Shown: positions 16,952-25,340 of the stretch, in pieces
Layout of the letters: every line of letters starts with the position of its first letter
Numbering within the stretch: the stretch's first letter is position 1
DNA from: Bradyrhizobium sediminis
GTDB taxonomy: Bacteria > Pseudomonadota > Alphaproteobacteria > Rhizobiales > Xanthobacteraceae
Assembly (NCBI RefSeq): GCF_018736085.1
Contig: NZ_CP076134.1
Coordinates: forward strand, 3,172,501 to 3,236,500
Direction of reading: 5' to 3'
Length of the DNA: 64,000 nucleotides
The notes under the pieces: model-generated
Seen by the model: the letters and a program-made list of their open reading frames with translations, nothing else
What the model was told of the DNA's origin: nothing
The model's database searches: none
Made by a program: the position numbers and the translations under genes

Positions 16952-17890
16952 TTAGTTACCCTTGTGCTTTCGCTGTGCGTCCAGCCATAAGTTCATCTTG
17001 ACCGATTCAACGTAGTCTTCCTTGGATACCCGGGCGAAATTCTCAACCTTACCGTCGGTCAGGGCATCGAACGCTGCCTTGTTCTTCTTCGGGGCATCAA
17101 CAAATGCCTGAACAATAGCCGTCTTCAACTCTTCAGGCATATCGGCAAGAAGCGCGAAAGGAGAGCCCGGCAGCAATGGCGACTTCCAGATGATGCGAAA
17201 ATCGGACGGCGTCATCGGAGCGCCGTCAGCCTTCTTCAGCATTCCCTTGGTGAGCATGCGCATCAAATTCGAGTCGTTTTCGCCATTCCACCAATTGACC
17301 GCCGCATCAACGGTCCCGCCCGCAAGTGCAAATATCGCGTTCTCGTGGCTGCCTGTTGGCTGCGCCAGCTTGAAGTGCTTCTCGATCGGGAAACCCTGGT
17401 CCGCCAGAAAGAACGTCGGCGCCTTGAAGCCCGATGTGGATTCCACATCCACGAGCCCTAACGTCTTTCCCTTTAGGTCGGCGATCGACTTGTACTCACT
17501 GTCGGCGCGCACATACATCACCGAATAATATCCGATCACGCCGCCGGAATTGCGCAACGTCGCAAAGGGGATGACGTTGCCGTTGGACACAGCGTTGGCC
17601 CGCGCATAGGAGCCGGGCCCGTACTGACCAATGTGGATCTGGCGGTTCTTCTGGCCCTCGATTACCGCGGTGTAGTCGTTGGCAACGCGCAGGGTCACCT
17701 TCACGCCGAGTTCTCGGGTCAAATAGTCGGCAAATGGTCCAACACGCGCCAAAACTCCCGTGGCATTTTCGGCAGGAACCAGAGCCATCACCAGTTCCGG
17801 ATACTTTGTCTTCCACTCCTGCGCCGACGCGGCGGAGGCGGAGAACGCCAGCGCCGCGGCGCCGGCGAGAATGAGGCGGCGATTGATCAT
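16952..17890 (-). CDS. phnD: PhnD: phosphonate-binding periplasmic protein (copy 1)
   Basis: 312-residue solute-binding protein, signal peptide to about residue 23 (ASA-Q). Same binding segments as the downstream copy, with QYGPGSYARA in place of FYGPGSYARA. It lies 53 bp after phnC. The duplication suggests two binding proteins of different specificity feeding one PhnC/PhnE/PhnE channel. That is an inference; dosage is the simple alternative. Confidence 0.92.
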   Translation of the reverse strand: MINRRLILAGAAALAFSASAASAQEWKTKYPELVMALVPAENATGVLARVGPFADYLTRELGVKVTLRVANDYTAVIEGQKNRQIHIGQYGPGSYARANAVSNGNVIPFATLRNSGGVIGYYSVMYVRADSEYKSIADLKGKTLGLVDVESTSGFKAPTFFLADQGFPIEKHFKLAQPTGSHENAIFALAGGTVDAAVNWWNGENDSNLMRMLTKGMLKKADGAPMTPSDFRIIWKSPLLPGSPFALLADMPEELKTAIVQAFVDAPKKNKAAFDALTDGKVENFARVSKEDYVESVKMNLWLDAQRKHKGN

Positions 17891-17943
17891 GACGTCCCCT
17901 GCGTTACTAAGCGTTGCCCGTGGCGCCCTACGGACGCGGATGC

Positions 17944-18759
17944 TCAGGCCGCGGCGGCGGTGCCGAGAGCCGGAATGGTGGAATCAACGGGCGCCTGGCT
18001 TGGAGCGACGCCCATCACCTCATCCGCCTCGAGATCGTAAAGCTCGCGCGCGATCCGATCGGTCAGCGCCGCGGGCGCGCCGTCGAATACGATCCGCCCC
18101 GACGCCATGCCGATCAGGCGGTCGCAGTAGCTGCGCGCCAGATCGAGCGAGTGCAGATTGCAGACCACCGTGATACCGAAGTGCTTGTTGATGCGCAGCA
18201 GCGCGTCCATCACGATCCGCGTGTTGCGAGGATCGAGCGAAGCGATCGGCTCGTCGGCGAGTATCATCGAGGGCTGCTGAACCAGTGCGCGCGCAATCGC
18301 GACGCGCTGCTGCTGGCCGCCCGAGAGCTGATCGGCGCGCTGCGCCGCAATCGAAGCCATATCGAATTGCTCGAGCGCCGACATCGCAATTGCCTTGTCG
18401 TGATCGGGCCACAGCTGCGCCAGCGAACGCCATGCCGGCACCGTTGCGAGCCTACCCATCAGCACGTTGGTCAGCACGTCGAGACGGCCGACCAGATTGA
18501 ACTGCTGGAAAATCATCGCCGACCGCGCGCGCCATTGCCGCAGATCCCTGCCGCGCAGCGCGGTGACGTCGACGCCCTCGAACAGAATGCGTCCTTCGGA
18601 CGGCTCGGCGAGGCGATTGATCATCCGCAGCAGCGTCGACTTGCCGGCCCCGGAACGGCCGATCACACCGACGAAGCCGCCGGGCGCAATCGAGAACGAC
18701 GCATTGTCGACCGCCGCCTTCGTACCGAAACGGCACGTCAGACCTTCCACCACCAGCAT
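17944..18759 (-). CDS. phnC: PhnC: phosphonate ABC transporter ATP-binding protein
   Basis: 271-residue ATPase that powers phosphonate uptake with PhnD and PhnE. Walker A is GRSGAGKST (about 34-42), the signature [13 protein letters not shown], and Walker [16 protein letters not shown] at 18759 is preferred because GGAG lies 6 nt upstream; a TTG at 18771 is in frame. First gene of phnCDDEE, with a minus-strand PHO box 47 bp upstream. Confidence 0.94.
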   Translation of the reverse strand: MLVVEGLTCRFGTKAAVDNASFSIAPGGFVGVIGRSGAGKSTLLRMINRLAEPSEGRILFEGVDVTALRGRDLRQWRARSAMIFQQFNLVGRLDVLTNVLMGRLATVPAWRSLAQLWPDHDKAIAMSALEQFDMASIAAQRADQLSGGQQQRVAIARALVQQPSMILADEPIASLDPRNTRIVMDALLRINKHFGITVVCNLHSLDLARSYCDRLIGMASGRIVFDGAPAALTDRIARELYDLEADEVMGVAPSQAPVDSTIPALGTAAAA

Positions 18760-18805
18760 GCAATGCTCCAATGCCCTTAGCTGGCACCAGCGCTAGCGCC
18801 TGAAT

Positions 18806-18823
18806 TCAACAGTTGTGTGACAG
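18806..18823 (-). promoter_or_regulatory. PHO box upstream of phnC
   Basis: Minus-strand CTGTCAC-ACAA-CTGTTGA, two heptamers at an 11-bp period with an A-rich spacer. Faces phnC in the 191-bp divergent interval shared with the acetyltransferase gene. Confidence 0.68.
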
Positions 18824-18861
18824 TCGCGCCGCGGCGCACTCGCCATCCACAGCCATGCCGG

Positions 18862-18890
18862 CCGTCACTCGATCGTCATGACACTGTCAT
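18862..18890 (+). promoter_or_regulatory. Triple-unit PHO box upstream of the acetyltransferase operon
   Basis: Three plus-strand heptamers, CCGTCAC (18862), TCGTCAT (18873) and CTGTCAT (18884), each start 11 bp after the last. Faces the gene at 18951. Three tandem units would allow more than one PhoB dimer to bind. Confidence 0.7.
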
Positions 18891-18950
18891 TAAGCCCATC
18901 GATGACGTGCGGGCTTCTCAATCAATCCGCTTCGCCCTTGGGAATCCCGC

Positions 18951-19619
18951 ATGACCGGCAAAATGCTCTCGGTTGAACCGACGATTGATCCCACTGCGAC
19001 ACTGCACGAGACAAAGCTCGGCGCCTATTGCGAGGTCGGCGCCCGCACGATCCTGCATGAAGTGGCGATGGACGACTATTCGTATGTCGTGAACGATGCC
19101 CAGATCACCTACACGACGATCGGGAAATTCTGCTCGATCGCGGCAATGACGCGGATCAACCCGGGCAATCACCCCATGCAGCGGGCTTCGCAGGCCCACT
19201 TCACCTATCGCGCCAGCGCCTATTTCCCCGGCGAAAGCGACGATGCGGAATTCTTCGAATGGCGGCGCGGGCATCATGTCCATATCGGCCATGACGTCTG
19301 GATCGGGCACGGCGCCATCGTGCTGCCGGGCCGCAACGTCGGCACCGGCGCCGTGGTCGCCGCCGGTGCGATCGTGACCAAGGACGTGCCGGCCTACACC
19401 ATCGTTGCCGGAAATCCGGCGCGGATCATCAAGCGGCGGTTTCCGGAAGATGTCACCAGCCGGCTGGCGGACCTCGCCTGGTGGGACTGGGACCATGAAA
19501 CCCTGCGCCGCGCCCTGCCCGACTTCCGCAAACTGGCCGTCGAGGATTTTCTCGGGAAGTATGAGGCTGCGGCGATCTCCGGGCGTTCGCACGCGAGACA
19601 GCGAAGCGCCGCGTCATGA
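18951..19619 (+). CDS. Hexapeptide-repeat acetyltransferase of phosphonate loci
   Basis: 222 residues with left-handed beta-helix hexapeptide repeats (clear from about residue 100: [50 protein letters not shown]). It matches the transferase-hexapeptide family found in phn clusters. Acyl-CoA-dependent acetylation of an aminophosphonate is a reasonable guess, by analogy with PhnO, which is a different fold (GNAT) and absent here. It overlaps the downstream phnM copy by 4 bp and has its own PHO box, so it leads a three-gene operon. Confidence 0.85.
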   Translation: MTGKMLSVEPTIDPTATLHETKLGAYCEVGARTILHEVAMDDYSYVVNDAQITYTTIGKFCSIAAMTRINPGNHPMQRASQAHFTYRASAYFPGESDDAEFFEWRRGHHVHIGHDVWIGHGAIVLPGRNVGTGAVVAAGAIVTKDVPAYTIVAGNPARIIKRRFPEDVTSRLADLAWWDWDHETLRRALPDFRKLAVEDFLGKYEAAAISGRSHARQRSAAS

Positions 19620-20809
19620 CCAGTATATCGATCGAAGGCGGCCGGGCGCTGCTCGGCGGAAAGTTTGTCGATACCACGTTGCGGATCTCCGGGCGCGACA
19701 TCACCGCTCTGGATTCGGCACCGCAACGAGGCACCTTCGGCATCGATGCCAGCGGCCTGAAGGTGCTGCCGGGCATCATCGACCTGCACGGCGATGCGTT
19801 CGAGCGCCAGATGATGCCGCGGCCCGGCGTCGACTTTCCCGTCGACGTGGCGCTGGCCGACAGCGACCGGCAGGCGATCGCAAGCGGCATCACGACCGTC
19901 TTTCATGCCGCGACCTGGTCCTGGGAGCCGGGCCTGCGCAGCGCTAACAACGCCCGACAGTTGCTCGAAGCCATCGAGGCGCTGAGGCCGCAACTCGCGG
20001 CGGACACCCGCTTCCACCTGCGCCACGAGACCTACAATCTCGATGCCGAAGCCGAGATCGGCCAATGGCTGTCCGGCGGCAGGATCGATCTGTTTGCGTT
20101 CAACGACCACATGGATTCGACGGTCGCCAACCTTGCCAAGCCGCAGAAGCGAAGCCGCATGGTCGAACGCACCGGCCTTTCGAGCGAGGCATTCGATTCG
20201 TTGGTCGAGCGCGTCGTTTCCCGCAGTCACGACGTCCCGGCGTCGATCTCGCGGCTGGCGAAGGCGGCGCGCGGCGCCGACGTCCGAATGCTGTCGCATG
20301 ACGACGAGAGCCCGGCAATGCGCAGGGCATTTCGGTCCCAAGGCGTCAGCATCGCCGAATTTCCGGTCAACGAGGAAACCGCGCGCGAGGCGGCCGAAGC
20401 CGGCGACTTCATCGTGTTCGGCGCGCCCAATGTCGTGCGTGGGGGCAGCCATACCGGCTGGACCAAAGCCGCCGACATGGTCGCCAAAGGCTTATGCTCG
20501 GTGCTCGCCTCCGACTACTACTATCCGGCGCAGCTATTGGCCGCGTTCCGCCTCGCCGCCGACGGCGTGCTGCCGCTTGCCGACGCCTGGCACCTGATAT
20601 CGGCGGGCCCGGCCAACGCCGCGGGCCTCACCGATCGCGGCGTTCTCGCGGAAGGCCGGCGCGCCGACATCATCCTCGTCGATGACGAGGCGCCGCTGCG
20701 ACCGCGCATCGTCGGCGTCCTCGCTGCGGGCCGGGTGGTTCATCTCACGGAAGCCGACCGCTTGACCCGGTTCACGACCGTCCCGCGCAAGGCGGTTGCA
20801 GCCGCGTGA
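19616..20809 (+). CDS. phnM: PhnM-family amidohydrolase (copy 2)
   Basis: 397 residues. The amidohydrolase fold and PhnM signatures ([57 protein letters not shown]) are clear. The first metal motif is H58-G-D60 ([21 protein letters not shown]), whereas copy 1 has H-T-D and AHYVPRP. It is placed between the acetyltransferase and the 2H-phosphoesterase-like gene with 4-bp overlaps on both sides. It may serve different 1-alkylphosphonate triphosphates, or an acetylated substrate; its activity is untested here. Confidence 0.88.
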   Translation: MTSISIEGGRALLGGKFVDTTLRISGRDITALDSAPQRGTFGIDASGLKVLPGIIDLHGDAFERQMMPRPGVDFPVDVALADSDRQAIASGITTVFHAATWSWEPGLRSANNARQLLEAIEALRPQLAADTRFHLRHETYNLDAEAEIGQWLSGGRIDLFAFNDHMDSTVANLAKPQKRSRMVERTGLSSEAFDSLVERVVSRSHDVPASISRLAKAARGADVRMLSHDDESPAMRRAFRSQGVSIAEFPVNEETAREAAEAGDFIVFGAPNVVRGGSHTGWTKAADMVAKGLCSVLASDYYYPAQLLAAFRLAADGVLPLADAWHLISAGPANAAGLTDRGVLAEGRRADIILVDDEAPLRPRIVGVLAAGRVVHLTEADRLTRFTTVPRKAVAAA

Positions 20810-21537
20810 AGCGACTTTATTCTGCTGATATGGCCGACTTTCCCCGCTACGCGATCTACTATACCCCGGCGCCCGGCAGCGGCCTCGATCGCTTCGGCGC
20901 ACAACTGCTCGGCTATGATGCCTACAGCGGCGAAGACCTGCCCTTTCCGGACGGCATCCTGCAGGAAGTACCGGATTGGCGCGAGATGACCGGCGATCCG
21001 CGAAAATACGGCTTTCACGCCACGCTGAAGGCGCCGCTGTCGCTGGCGCCCGGGAGGACCGAGGCCGAGCTTGTGGCCGCCTGTGCGGCCTTCGCCGCCA
21101 CGCCCCGGGCGATTCCGGTCATCAGCCCGGTCGTCGGTTCGATCAGCGGCTTTATCGCGGTGATCCCGGCGGAGCCGTCACCGGAGCTGATCCGCCTCGC
21201 GGCCGATTGCGTCAGTGAATTCGATTCATTCCGTGCGCCGCTCACCGAAACGGACCGCACCCGGCGCAATCCTTCCCAATTGACATCGCGGCAGCGCGAA
21301 CATCTCGATCGCTGGGGATATCCCTATGCGATGGAGGACTTCCGCTTCCACATGACGCTCACGGGCCGACTTGATGCCGCGCGGCGAGATCCGGTCCTGG
21401 CGATGCTGGCGGGCCGCTTTTCCGCGTGCCGACTGACGACGCTGCCAATCGACCGGATCGCCGTTTTTCGTCAGGAGAACGCCGCCTCCCGATTTCGGGT
21501 CGTCGGCCACTGGCAACTGCGCCCAAGGCACTCCTGA
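20806..21537 (+). CDS. 2H-phosphoesterase-like protein of phn operons (DUF1045)
   Basis: 243 residues of the phosphonate-locus family DUF1045 (TIGR03223 type). Two H-x-T motifs are visible: FHATLKAPL (about residue 68) and FHMTLTGRL (about residue 184). This is the signature of 2H phosphoesterases, which act on cyclic or 2'-phosphate bonds. The pathway needs a cyclic phosphodiesterase to open ribosyl 1,2-cyclic phosphate. PhnP usually does this but is absent from the window, so this protein is a candidate replacement (inference). The GTG start overlaps the phnM stop; an ATG at 20830 is an alternative. Confidence 0.82.
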   Translation: MKRLYSADMADFPRYAIYYTPAPGSGLDRFGAQLLGYDAYSGEDLPFPDGILQEVPDWREMTGDPRKYGFHATLKAPLSLAPGRTEAELVAACAAFAATPRAIPVISPVVGSISGFIAVIPAEPSPELIRLAADCVSEFDSFRAPLTETDRTRRNPSQLTSRQREHLDRWGYPYAMEDFRFHMTLTGRLDAARRDPVLAMLAGRFSACRLTTLPIDRIAVFRQENAASRFRVVGHWQLRPRHS

Positions 21538-21672
21538 CCGGACGAGACTCCTGCCGATGCCAAGCGTCGGCGGGAAGGCACTTCGAATATGAAGTTTTCA
21601 TGAATGATCTAGCGCAATGAAACTGTCGCCAATGCCGGGCATATCCTCGCCACTGCTTTGGATTGACAAGCC

Positions 21673-23601
21673 ATGAAATCTCAAATCATCGAACAGCTCG
21701 GACAAGCCGACATTCTGCTGCCCTCGCTCGTTGCGGAGGGATTGGCCGCCAACGATCGCGTCAAGGTTCGCATGAGCGCGCTTCAGGCGGCATCACACCA
21801 CGCGCAGCAGCCCGACCGCCCGGCCACCGATTTGCATGTCGAATGTCACGCCGCCGGCATCGCGCCTGCGGCACTTGCGACACTGATTGGCGGCGCACAT
21901 CTTGCTGGCGACGGCCGAATGGCTGCACCCAATCTCGCCAGGCTGATGAAGGAAATCCACGACGACGTGGCGGCGATGATCCGGGCCGTGAACGCCGGCA
22001 AGCCGTCCGAGGGCGAAACCATGGGTGCGCGGCTCGCGGCAATCCGCGCCGCCGGCACGCTCGAGGCGTCGAATGAAATCGAAATCGCGCGCATCGCCAA
22101 ATTGACCGGCGTGGCGCAGGACGGCGCCGACAGCCTGCATCGGCTGGTGATGGACTTGCACAAGGCGCTCAACCGGCTGGCCGCGGGGTGCTCCGAGGAA
22201 ATCCTGGCGGGCGCCCATGTCTTCGGCCTGCACCCCGAGGACCGTGCGCCTGTGGAAAGTTTCATGCAGGGGCTCAACGAAACCCGTACCCTGAAGTTCG
22301 AGCATCCTGGCCTCGATACCATGGCGACGCGGTCGGGCGGCCGATTGCTGATTCAGAACGATATCGGGACCACCGATGCCCATGTGGTGGTCATCGCGGT
22401 CAAGAAGAATGCAGTGACGGTGACCTATACCGACGTGCATCGGGCGCGCGCGAAGTTCTTCATCGCCCTTTTCGACAAATTCGAGGCGAAATGGAGTGGA
22501 CTCGATCGCCATACCGCTGCCGGTCTCGGCGACGACAACGCCTTCTATCTCGTCACCGGGCAGTATCAGGCCGACAGCGCCGCGGATCGCAATGCCTTCC
22601 TGACCGCCCTCGGCGCGGCACTGGTGTTCCTGATCGACTGGAACAAGGCGCGCAAGCTCCTGCGCAACTGGGTGGCAAAGGAAGATGCGGCCCGTATTCT
22701 CGAATGGGCCGCCCGGCAACGATTCGGTCACCGCGCCTTCCTCGAGCTCGGCGGCAATGAATTGCTCGGCGCCGCGGTGCGCAATGCAGCACCGGCGCGA
22801 ATCGGCTTCGGCGAGCGCCTGGATCAGGCGCTCGGACGCAACGCCGCGGTCGATTTCCTCAAGACCGCAATGCGCGTTTCGAGCGAGGCGCTTGGCGCGG
22901 GGCAATCGGTCCGGCTGGTGCGCGACCAGATTGAGGCGGATCTGGTCAGGCATCTGGAACGCGTCGACAGCACCCTGCTCACCACCGTCCTCCGCCAGGT
23001 GGGGTTGGCGCACGACGTGGCCGCCGCCATCGCTCACCACATTGCTGCGCTGCAGGCCGGCCGCCCGGCCGACGGCACTCTGCTCGCGGCCCGTACCGGC
23101 CTCATCGAGCGCAAAGCCGACCGCATCGCAATCGAAGCCCGCGAGGAAGCGACCCGTCTCAATGCCGGCCCCATCATTGAACAATTGGTGGACCGCGTCG
23201 AGGAAGCCGTCGATGAGCTGGAACAGGCTGCGTTCATCGCCTCGCTGGCGCCGGCCGGGATCGATCCGCCGTTACTTCAGGCACTTGCCGCGTTGTGCGC
23301 CGTCGCTACGACGGCGACGGAAGCCGCAGCTTCGGGGCTTGCCGCCGCTATCGAAGTCCCGGAAGGCCGCCGTGCCGACTCCGAAGACGCGCTGGCCGCC
23401 GTCGTCCGTCTGATCGATGCCGAGCACGCCGCAGATTCACGGGAACGCGACGTCACTACGCAGGTGTTCGCCGGCGGCTACGACGTCGCGACGTCGCTCT
23501 CGGTTCTCGAGCTTGCCCGCGCGATCGAACGCGCCACCGACCGGCTCGCAGGATTCGGGCATCTGCTGCGCCGGCACGTCATGATCGATCTGTCAGCCTA
23601 G
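21673..23601 (+). CDS. Uncharacterised 642-residue protein with C-terminal PhoU/DUF47-like domain
   Basis: The N-terminal 440 or so residues are not recognised. They contain a mixed segment (HPGLDTMATRSGGRLLIQ, DIGTTDAHVVVIAVKKN, DWNKARKLLRNWVAKED) that reads as a folded domain. The C-terminal 190 residues are helical with PhoU/DUF47-like acidic motifs: IERKADRIAIEAREEA, VDRVEEAVDELEQAA, DAEHAADSRERDV and ELARAIERATDRLAGFGHLL. DUF47/PhoU proteins bind metals and control phosphate transport or signalling. The gene ends 13 bp before the PPDK-like gene and almost certainly forms a unit with it. Function unknown; signalling or phosphotransfer tied to phosphate is inferred from domains and neighbourhood. 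Confidence 0.75.
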   Translation: MKSQIIEQLGQADILLPSLVAEGLAANDRVKVRMSALQAASHHAQQPDRPATDLHVECHAAGIAPAALATLIGGAHLAGDGRMAAPNLARLMKEIHDDVAAMIRAVNAGKPSEGETMGARLAAIRAAGTLEASNEIEIARIAKLTGVAQDGADSLHRLVMDLHKALNRLAAGCSEEILAGAHVFGLHPEDRAPVESFMQGLNETRTLKFEHPGLDTMATRSGGRLLIQNDIGTTDAHVVVIAVKKNAVTVTYTDVHRARAKFFIALFDKFEAKWSGLDRHTAAGLGDDNAFYLVTGQYQADSAADRNAFLTALGAALVFLIDWNKARKLLRNWVAKEDAARILEWAARQRFGHRAFLELGGNELLGAAVRNAAPARIGFGERLDQALGRNAAVDFLKTAMRVSSEALGAGQSVRLVRDQIEADLVRHLERVDSTLLTTVLRQVGLAHDVAAAIAHHIAALQAGRPADGTLLAARTGLIERKADRIAIEAREEATRLNAGPIIEQLVDRVEEAVDELEQAAFIASLAPAGIDPPLLQALAALCAVATTATEAAASGLAAAIEVPEGRRADSEDALAAVVRLIDAEHAADSRERDVTTQVFAGGYDVATSLSVLELARAIERATDRLAGFGHLLRRHVMIDLSA

Positions 23602-23614
23602 GAAGGGCCAGCCT

Positions 23615-25264
23615 ATGCATATCGTGCGTATCGGCGGTGTATCGACCGAGCAACATTCCGCCGACGCGATCGGCGCCAAGGCCGCCAACCTGGCGCGGAT
23701 GGCGGCCCTCGGTCTGCCGGTACCGCCGGCCTTCGTGCTCCCGGTCAAGCTCTGCACTGCGATCATCGATGGGGATGCGCATGCCGAGCGCCACCTGCGC
23801 GACGGACTGAAGGGAGGCATCGAGTTCCTGGAGAGCGCGACCGGAAAACGCTTCGGCGACGTCAGTCAGCCACTGCTGGTATCGGTGCGGTCGGGAGCCG
23901 CGCGATCGATGCCGGGCATGCTGGACACCGTACTCGACGTCGGTTGCACATCGACCGCCGTGCAAGGTCTGATCCGGTCCAGCGGTCGGCCGCGGCTGGC
24001 ATGGGATTGCCGACGGCGCTTTCTCGAGAGCTACACCGAAACGGTGCTGGGCCTCGATCCCGGACCGTTCGCAGCGCGCCTTGCGGAACTCATCGCCAGC
24101 GAGGGCGTCACTGACGACCGTGAGCTCGATAGCGAGGCGCTCGAACGTCTCGCCGGGGACCAACTGGCGCTGATCGAGGATCGCGACGACGACTGGCTGG
24201 AGGACGCGACGGCGCAACTCGACAGCGCGGCGAGGGCCGTATACCGGTCCTGGACGAGCGAGCGGGCGCAGGCCTATCGCCGTCTCCAGAAACTCGACGA
24301 TCTCCGCGGCACCGCGGTCACGGTTCAGGCCATGGTATTCGGCAATGGCGGGCTTTCATCGGGGGCCGGCGTCGCGTTCTCGCGGGATCCTTCAACCGGC
24401 CAACCGCAGCCCATGATCGACCTCGTGCTCGATGCCCAGGGTGAAGACGTCGTTTCGGGGCGCCGGACGCCCGACACGGAAGAGACCTTCGCCCGCGCGA
24501 TGCCGACGATCGCGGCCGAGCTCAAGGATATTCTCAAGCGCCTCGAACGCGAGTTCGGCGACGTCCAGGATGTCGAGTTCACGATCGAGGACGGCAAATT
24601 GTGGATTCTCCAGACGCGTTCCGCGAAGCGGACGCCGCGTGCGGCGATCCGGATCGCCATCGACCTCGTGAACGAGAGACTGATGACGCGGTCCGAAGCG
24701 CTGCAGCGGCTCGACGGCATCGATCTCGCCGCCCTCGTCCAGGTTTCGCTGGCATCGGCAGACGATCCCGTCACAGCCGGAATCGGCGCCTCAGGCGGCA
24801 TCGCGGTGGGACGCGCGGCGTTCTGCTCCGAAAGCGCCCAACGCCTGGCCGCCGCAGGTGACCCGGTGATTTTGATGCGACCCGATACCAGCACCGCCGA
24901 CGTCGCGGGCTTTGCCGTGGCGGCAGGCATTGTGACATCGGTAGGCGCCCGCACCGCGCATGCAGCGCTGGTCGCGCGCCAGATGGGGAAGCCCTGCGTC
25001 GTTGGATGCAGCGGCATGACGATTGACGGCGCGGCCGACCGCGCGCAGCTTGCAGGCACGACGATATCGGGAAGCGACTGGATCACCATCGACGGCGACA
25101 GTGGCAAGCTCTATCTGGGCCGACGCGAGACGATCGCGACGCGGCCCGAGGCAGAGCTTGCTGAAATAGCGGGCTGGCGATCCCGCACTGGTGACGACCA
25201 TCTTCGGAAGTCAAAGGCGGGCCCGCCTCGGACCAGGCGGAAAGAGATGCAGGCCGGTCAATAG
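23615..25264 (+). CDS. PPDK-like ATP-grasp/phosphohistidine protein lacking the PEP/pyruvate barrel
   Basis: 549 residues. The N-terminal part (1-345) is the ATP-grasp domain of pyruvate phosphate dikinase, with SVRSGAARSMPGMLDTVLDVG, GTAVTVQAMVFGN and the domain end WILQTRSAKRT. Residues about 385-510 are the swivelling phosphohistidine domain, with catalytic His449 in SVGARTAHAALVARQMGKPCVVG. True PPDK (about 880 residues) continues with a TIM-barrel PEP/pyruvate domain; here only a short basic tail follows. It can thus be expected to transfer phosphate from ATP to His449, but the acceptor is unknown. It is paired with the PhoU-like protein upstream. Confidence 0.85.
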   Translation: MHIVRIGGVSTEQHSADAIGAKAANLARMAALGLPVPPAFVLPVKLCTAIIDGDAHAERHLRDGLKGGIEFLESATGKRFGDVSQPLLVSVRSGAARSMPGMLDTVLDVGCTSTAVQGLIRSSGRPRLAWDCRRRFLESYTETVLGLDPGPFAARLAELIASEGVTDDRELDSEALERLAGDQLALIEDRDDDWLEDATAQLDSAARAVYRSWTSERAQAYRRLQKLDDLRGTAVTVQAMVFGNGGLSSGAGVAFSRDPSTGQPQPMIDLVLDAQGEDVVSGRRTPDTEETFARAMPTIAAELKDILKRLEREFGDVQDVEFTIEDGKLWILQTRSAKRTPRAAIRIAIDLVNERLMTRSEALQRLDGIDLAALVQVSLASADDPVTAGIGASGGIAVGRAAFCSESAQRLAAAGDPVILMRPDTSTADVAGFAVAAGIVTSVGARTAHAALVARQMGKPCVVGCSGMTIDGAADRAQLAGTTISGSDWITIDGDSGKLYLGRRETIATRPEAELAEIAGWRSRTGDDHLRKSKAGPPRTRRKEMQAGQ

Positions 25265-25340
25265 AAAGCCCGTTCCGGGAGAGTTGCGTCATAGCGAGCA
25301 AGCGATTGGCTGTACCCGCCGTGGGGCTGCGCCAATCGGC

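Noticed and set aside
21601..21672. PHO box upstream of the PhoU-like/PPDK-like pair
   Set aside because: Only one half-site (CTGTCGC) is present and the heptamer 11 bp on either side does not match.
21793..23184. 463-codon minus-strand frame opposite the PhoU-like gene
   Set aside because: The plus-strand frame has ordered helical motifs and a tight link to the PPDK-like gene. The antisense product is low-complexity His/Arg/Gly sequence.
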